Positions 7,341 to 10,607 of a stretch of DNA of 10,607 nucleotides are shown here, one piece after another; positions within the stretch are counted from its first letter, which is position 1, and the number at the start of each line of letters is the position of its first letter. The stretch spans positions 1 to 10,607 of the forward strand of contig JAAZGI010000438.1 in the NCBI GenBank assembly GCA_012511315.1, in the 5' to 3' direction. Position numbers and translations under genes: made by a program. The stretch comes from Clostridium sp. GTDB taxonomy: Bacteria > Bacillota > Clostridia > Clostridiales > Clostridiaceae. The notes under the pieces are model-generated. The model was given only the letters and a program-made list of their open reading frames with translations. It ran no database searches and was not told the origin of the DNA.

Positions 7341-7368
7341 ACTATACCATAAGCTAAATGGCAGTCAG
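7341..7368 (-). promoter_or_regulatory. Promoter of the alcohol dehydrogenase gene
   Basis: Minus-strand -10 TATAGT (7341-7346) with the extended TG (TGGTATAGT), and CTGACT (7363-7368) 16 bases upstream as -35. It implies a leader of about 155 bases containing the tandem repeat. Confidence 0.5.
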
Positions 7369-7552
7369 CCACTAAATAAATTTGTTTAAAATCTTCATGC
7401 TTTGTTTCACCTTTATCTCATGAACTATTAATCTTCAGCTTAGCAGTTTAAAATTGATTATTCCTCATCTAACAGAATCATCGATTTAATGATCACTTTT
7501 ACCTCAATTTGTGGTCATAACTTGAGAAGACTATATACCACTGTAAAATCAG
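7369..7552. other. Non-coding stretch upstream of the alcohol dehydrogenase promoter
   Basis: The 449 bases between the dehydrogenase start and the cardiolipin synthase stop contain the promoter, the tandem repeat and a terminator. Between 7369 and 7552 I see no ORF, RNA or repeat that I can support, only AT-rich sequence. Confidence 0.5.
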
Positions 7553-7589
7553 AAAAGGACTGATTGAAGCTTCAATCAGTCCTTTTTTT
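7553..7589. terminator. Palindromic terminator downstream of cardiolipin synthase
   Basis: Perfect palindrome with 17-base arms centred between 7569 and 7570 (core ACTGATTGAAGCTTCAATCA). On the + strand the T-run extends to 7589. On the minus strand, where the cardiolipin synthase message ends about 40 bases earlier, the stem closes with TTTT and is followed by CTGATTTT. No + strand gene ends here, so its natural user is the minus-strand gene. Confidence 0.8.
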
Positions 7590-7627
7590 GCCTTTACTTT
7601 TAATTTTAACTATCCTGAAACTCTACA

Positions 7628-9202
7628 TTACATCAAGGGAGCAAATAACCTTAAGGCTTTGCCAGCTAGTGTCATCAACAAATTATAATTTTTAATATCC
7701 TGCTCCGTTACCCTTTGGGATTTTTTAAAGGTTTCCTCAAAATCTTTCTTGATTTCAGTGATTGCTGTCACTTCTTCCATAAATAAAGCACATTCAAAAT
7801 GGTGATAAAGGCTCCTATAATCAAGGTTAATTGTTCCGACAACAGCCCTAATATCATCACTTAGGAATGCCTTAGCATGCATAAACCCAGCTGTATATTC
7901 GTAGATTTTAACACCCGCTTTCATTAGCTCATGATAATGGCTACGCGATTGAGCAAAAACAAACTTTTTGTCAGGAATGTGGGGCATAATAATCCTCACA
8001 TCGATCCCTCGTTTGGCCGCAAACTGCAAACTAGTTACCATTTCACCATCTAATATTAAGTAGGGTGTCATAATATAAACATAGTTTTCAGCTCGATTGA
8101 TGATGTCCATATAGATCATTTGACCCACTTTATCATCCACTAAAGGTGAATCACCAAAAGGAATCACATAACCTTTCCCTTTTTCTTTTAACGGCGCAGA
8201 TTTGTATTCTTCGGTGAGATAGCTTCGATCCTTTTCACTGGTATTCCACATTTGCAAAAACATAAGGGTAAAGCTTTCTACTGATTTCCCTTCTACCATA
8301 ATTGCTGTGTCTTTCCAATGCCCATAAATTTCTTTTCTGTTGATATACTCATCGGCTAAGTTCAATCCACCAGTAAAAGCCACTCGACCATCAACCACCA
8401 AGATTTTGCGGTGATCCCTATAGTTATAATGAGTTGAGAGAAAAGGTCGGATAGGCGCAAACACCTTGCTTTTAATACCTAGTTTTTCCAGCTTTTTCGT
8501 GTAGTTGTAAGGTAATAAGGCAAATTCGCACGTTCCATCATACATGAAGCGAACCTCTACCCCTGCCTTAGCTTTATCGGATAAAATCTTTAGGATTTGT
8601 CCCCACATATAACCTTCTTCCACGATAAAATATTCCATAAATATGAACTTTTCTGCTTTTTCCAGCTGAAATAGCATTTCTTTAAAAGCATCTTCACCTA
8701 TGGGAAAGTATTTAGTGGAACAGTTTTCATATACCGGAAAACCAACCGCCTGTTCCGTGTAATGAGCTAGATTGAATAGCCCTTTTTTATCTTGTTCTAA
8801 ACGTACCATCAAATCCTCTTGATCTGATAAGTCGGCTTCTGTTTCTTTAATAATTCGTTTCAATCGTTGTTTAAGAGTTCGATGGCCAATGTCTGTTTGT
8901 ATGAAAACATAAAGTAATCCACCGAAACCTGGAACTAGAACGATTAAAGTCACCCAGGATAATTGCACGCTGACATTATGCTCTGAATTGATCACATAAA
9001 TTACCATTAAGACTGTAAACGCTAATATAGTACCCACTGCATAGGGCATTAGGCTCTCTAAAAAACTAAACACTGTAAATAGAGCCACAACTTGCACTAG
9101 TAAAAGGCCTATCACAATTCCTGTTCTGCCAAATAATATTCTAAACATCCCTTTTTTACTATTCTTTAACAACAAAATTTCATCTGGTCTTTTTATGCTC
9201 AT
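7628..9202 (-). CDS. cls: Cardiolipin synthase, phospholipase D superfamily
   Basis: Membrane-bound enzyme that joins two phosphatidylglycerol molecules into cardiolipin and glycerol. The two catalytic HKD motifs are complete: H264-K266-D271 (YRDHRKILVVDG), followed by the usual FTGGLNLADEY, and H442-K444-D449 (MHAKAFLSDD), followed by VVGTINLDYRS. The N-terminal ~100 residues form hydrophobic helices at about 27-47, 52-72 and 80-101, ending in PGFGGLLYVF before the catalytic part, as in bacterial Cls. At 524 residues it is slightly longer than the common 480-510 because of a longer N-terminal part. The ATG at 9202 has a modest SD (AAGGA, 9209-9213, 6-base spacer). The gene is intact. It lies 218 bases from the potassium channel and has its own terminator, so it is probably expressed alone. 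I found no convincing promoter in the upstream gap. Confidence 0.95.
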   Translation of the reverse strand: MSIKRPDEILLLKNSKKGMFRILFGRTGIVIGLLLVQVVALFTVFSFLESLMPYAVGTILAFTVLMVIYVINSEHNVSVQLSWVTLIVLVPGFGGLLYVFIQTDIGHRTLKQRLKRIIKETEADLSDQEDLMVRLEQDKKGLFNLAHYTEQAVGFPVYENCSTKYFPIGEDAFKEMLFQLEKAEKFIFMEYFIVEEGYMWGQILKILSDKAKAGVEVRFMYDGTCEFALLPYNYTKKLEKLGIKSKVFAPIRPFLSTHYNYRDHRKILVVDGRVAFTGGLNLADEYINRKEIYGHWKDTAIMVEGKSVESFTLMFLQMWNTSEKDRSYLTEEYKSAPLKEKGKGYVIPFGDSPLVDDKVGQMIYMDIINRAENYVYIMTPYLILDGEMVTSLQFAAKRGIDVRIIMPHIPDKKFVFAQSRSHYHELMKAGVKIYEYTAGFMHAKAFLSDDIRAVVGTINLDYRSLYHHFECALFMEEVTAITEIKKDFEETFKKSQRVTEQDIKNYNLLMTLAGKALRLFAPLM

Positions 9203-9420
9203 CTTTTATCCTTTTTGCTACTTATTCTTTGTTTTAATGATTTTTTATTTTTTTGAGACGAATTTATCATTTTTTTTACATTTTGAGGTGGATTGGATGG
9301 TCCCTTTCTTGCATTCACATCTTTTCCCTTATACTTTTGAAATTCTTAAGATCTAAAATGTCCATTCTTCATCTCATATGTAAAACTGAGATCAGTAAAT
9401 ATACAAACAGTTTACAATAA

Positions 9421-10446
9421 CTAAACGGAAAACTTTTCAATTGATAATTTTTTAAGTTTATCCACTTGCTCTTGAGTTCCTAAGACTACCATAATATCCC
9501 CCTCTTGCAACAACATATCTGACTTCGGATTAAAAATCCAATTATCTTCTACTTTAGTTCTAATTGCAAGAACAATTAGTCCAGTTTTTTGTGGGATTTG
9601 GGCTTCCCTCAAGCTTTTATCTTTAATGAAGGATTTCTTCTCCACAGTAACACTTTCCAAGTCTAACACCACGTCACCAGCGTGGGTCATCACATCCAAA
9701 AAGGAGATGACAGCCGGCCGTAGGATCAATGCTGCCATTCGATTCCCACCAATTTCATTGGGTGAGATTGTGTTGTTAGCCCCAGCTCGCATAAGTTTTT
9801 TATCAGCATGCTCCTCAATAGCTCTCGAGACAATATATAAATCACTATTTTTCGATCTTGCCGTTAAAACTGTATACACATTATCAGCGTCATTTGGCAG
9901 CGTCGATATGAGACCTTTCGCATAAGTAATTCCTGCGCTTTCAAGAACATCTTCATCTGTAGAATCTCCTTGAATTACCATTAGATTATCTTCCACTAAC
10001 GCTTTAATTTTTTCTTCATCTTTTTCAACAACGATAAATTATACCTTTGACTTTTTAAATTGTCTGATTGCATTTAAGCCGGTTTCTCCAGCTCCACAAA
10101 TAATATAATGATTCCTTAATTTAAATATATCTTTATTCATCCGCTTCATCCTCCAAGCCAGTCTTAGGTCTCCTTCTAATAACGAACTCACAATACTGGA
10201 AAATAAATAACCCACAGTACCTAAGCTTACAAAAATAAGAAATATCGAGAACATTTTTGCTTCATTGTCCATTTGGGCAACTTCAGCGTATCCAACTGTG
10301 GAAACCGTGATGACCGTCATGTAAAGAGCGTCTAAAAAACCAATTTCCAATAAGATTTTATAACCAAAGGTGCCTAATAATAGCAAAAATAATACCAAAG
10401 AGGCAATAAATCTAAGCTTTTTCTTACCTTCAAAAATCTCACCCAC
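9421..10446 (-). pseudogene. 2TM potassium channel with RCK (TrkA-N/TrkA-C) domain, interrupted by one in-frame TAA
   Basis: MthK/YugO-like potassium channel whose cytoplasmic RCK ring gates the pore in response to a ligand. Order: helix 1 at about 13-33, pore helix and filter T50-V51-G52-Y53-A54, helix 2 at about 65-90, TrkA-N Rossmann fold from 112 with G118-A-G120-E-T-G123, and a TrkA-C domain in the last ~90 residues (VVLDLESVTVEKKS to GDIMVVLGTQEQVDKL). Codon 136 (10039-10041) is TAA between FKKSKV and FIVVEKDEEK, in the same frame and at the end of the first Rossmann helix. The rest of the fold follows unbroken to the TAG at 9421, giving 341 codon positions, normal for the family. One base change from a sense codon explains it. 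The start is uncertain: GTG at 10446 has its AAGGA almost touching it, and ATT three codons on would fit the SD spacing better. Truncated product: pore without most of its RCK domain. Confidence 0.87.
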
Positions 10447-10533
10447 TTCCTTTTGTTCAATTATACTTCAAAGGACTCATAAATATGACCTTCCACTCAA
10501 TCTTTCTGAAAATGCCTATTAGCCAATTACAAA

Positions 10534-10605
10534 TCATAAGTTTAAATCCTTCGCTAAATTCCCCGCCGTCCGGCTCAGCTTAAGAGTTTTCTTTTTATAT
10601 TTACT
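10534..10605 (-). CDS. Possible 3' end of a gene entering from the right edge
   Basis: One minus-strand frame is open from the window edge to a TGA at 10534-10536 and reads 23 residues: basic at first (SKYKKKTLK), then LSRTAGNLAKDLNL. The same bases are unusually GC-rich for this window (CCCCGCCGTCCGGCTCAGC at 10561-10579). I recognise no family. A coding end, a repeat element or part of a structured leader of the channel gene are all possible. Confidence 0.2.
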   Translation of the reverse strand, partial: SKYKKKTLKLSRTAGNLAKDLNL

Positions 10606-10607
10606 GA

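Noticed and set aside
9385..9396. Hairpin ACTGAGATCAGT as terminator of the potassium channel gene
   Set aside because: The arms are only 5 bases, have almost no loop and are not followed by a T-run.
10534..10607. c-di-AMP (ydaO-type) riboswitch before the potassium channel
   Set aside because: The regulation would make sense and GC-rich bits resemble the motif, but I cannot fit the conserved core blocks and the element is cut by the window edge.

Overview
The window is AT-rich, low-GC DNA with strong purine-rich Shine-Dalgarno (SD) sites (GGAGG, AAGGAG) and several intrinsic terminators. Its protein families are typical of Firmicutes: PucR-type regulator, BdhA/YqhD-type alcohol dehydrogenase, cardiolipin synthase and a 2TM-RCK potassium channel. 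The most likely source is an anaerobic Clostridia-type chromosome. That is an inference; no rRNA, tRNA or other marker is present to fix the taxon, and I see no transposase, integrase or CRISPR array.

Left part (1-5640). An intact FAD-dependent amine/amino-acid oxidoreductase (200-1393, +) converges on a PucR/CdaR-type regulator (1550-2694, -), with a perfect 18-bp stem terminator between them. Upstream of the regulator, in the same orientation, lies a cytosine deaminase (codA-like, 2891-4147, -). Divergent from the deaminase is a DHA1-type MFS transporter (4391-5557, +) resembling purine/nucleoside efflux pumps. Together these look like a nucleobase salvage or catabolism locus: regulator, deaminase and transporter, with inverted and direct repeats before the regulator.

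Right part (5640-10607). A short promoter-to-terminator unit on the + strand (5719-5952) carries only tiny ORFs. Next, all on the minus strand and apparently expressed separately, come an iron-type alcohol dehydrogenase (6015-7178), a cardiolipin synthase with two HKD motifs (7628-9202) and a 2TM potassium channel with a cytoplasmic RCK domain (9421-10446). The right edge may hold the end of another minus-strand gene.

The most striking property is that three minus-strand genes are interrupted although nearly everything else in them is conserved. The regulator has a one-base frameshift 15 codons after a good start. The cytosine deaminase has a single in-frame TAA at codon 137 and keeps all its catalytic residues. 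The potassium channel has a single in-frame TAA at codon 136, inside its nucleotide-binding fold. The oxidoreductase, MFS transporter, dehydrogenase and cardiolipin synthase are intact. I read this mainly as recent gene decay (or, for the frameshift, possibly a read error). I did not find a clearly new multi-gene system.
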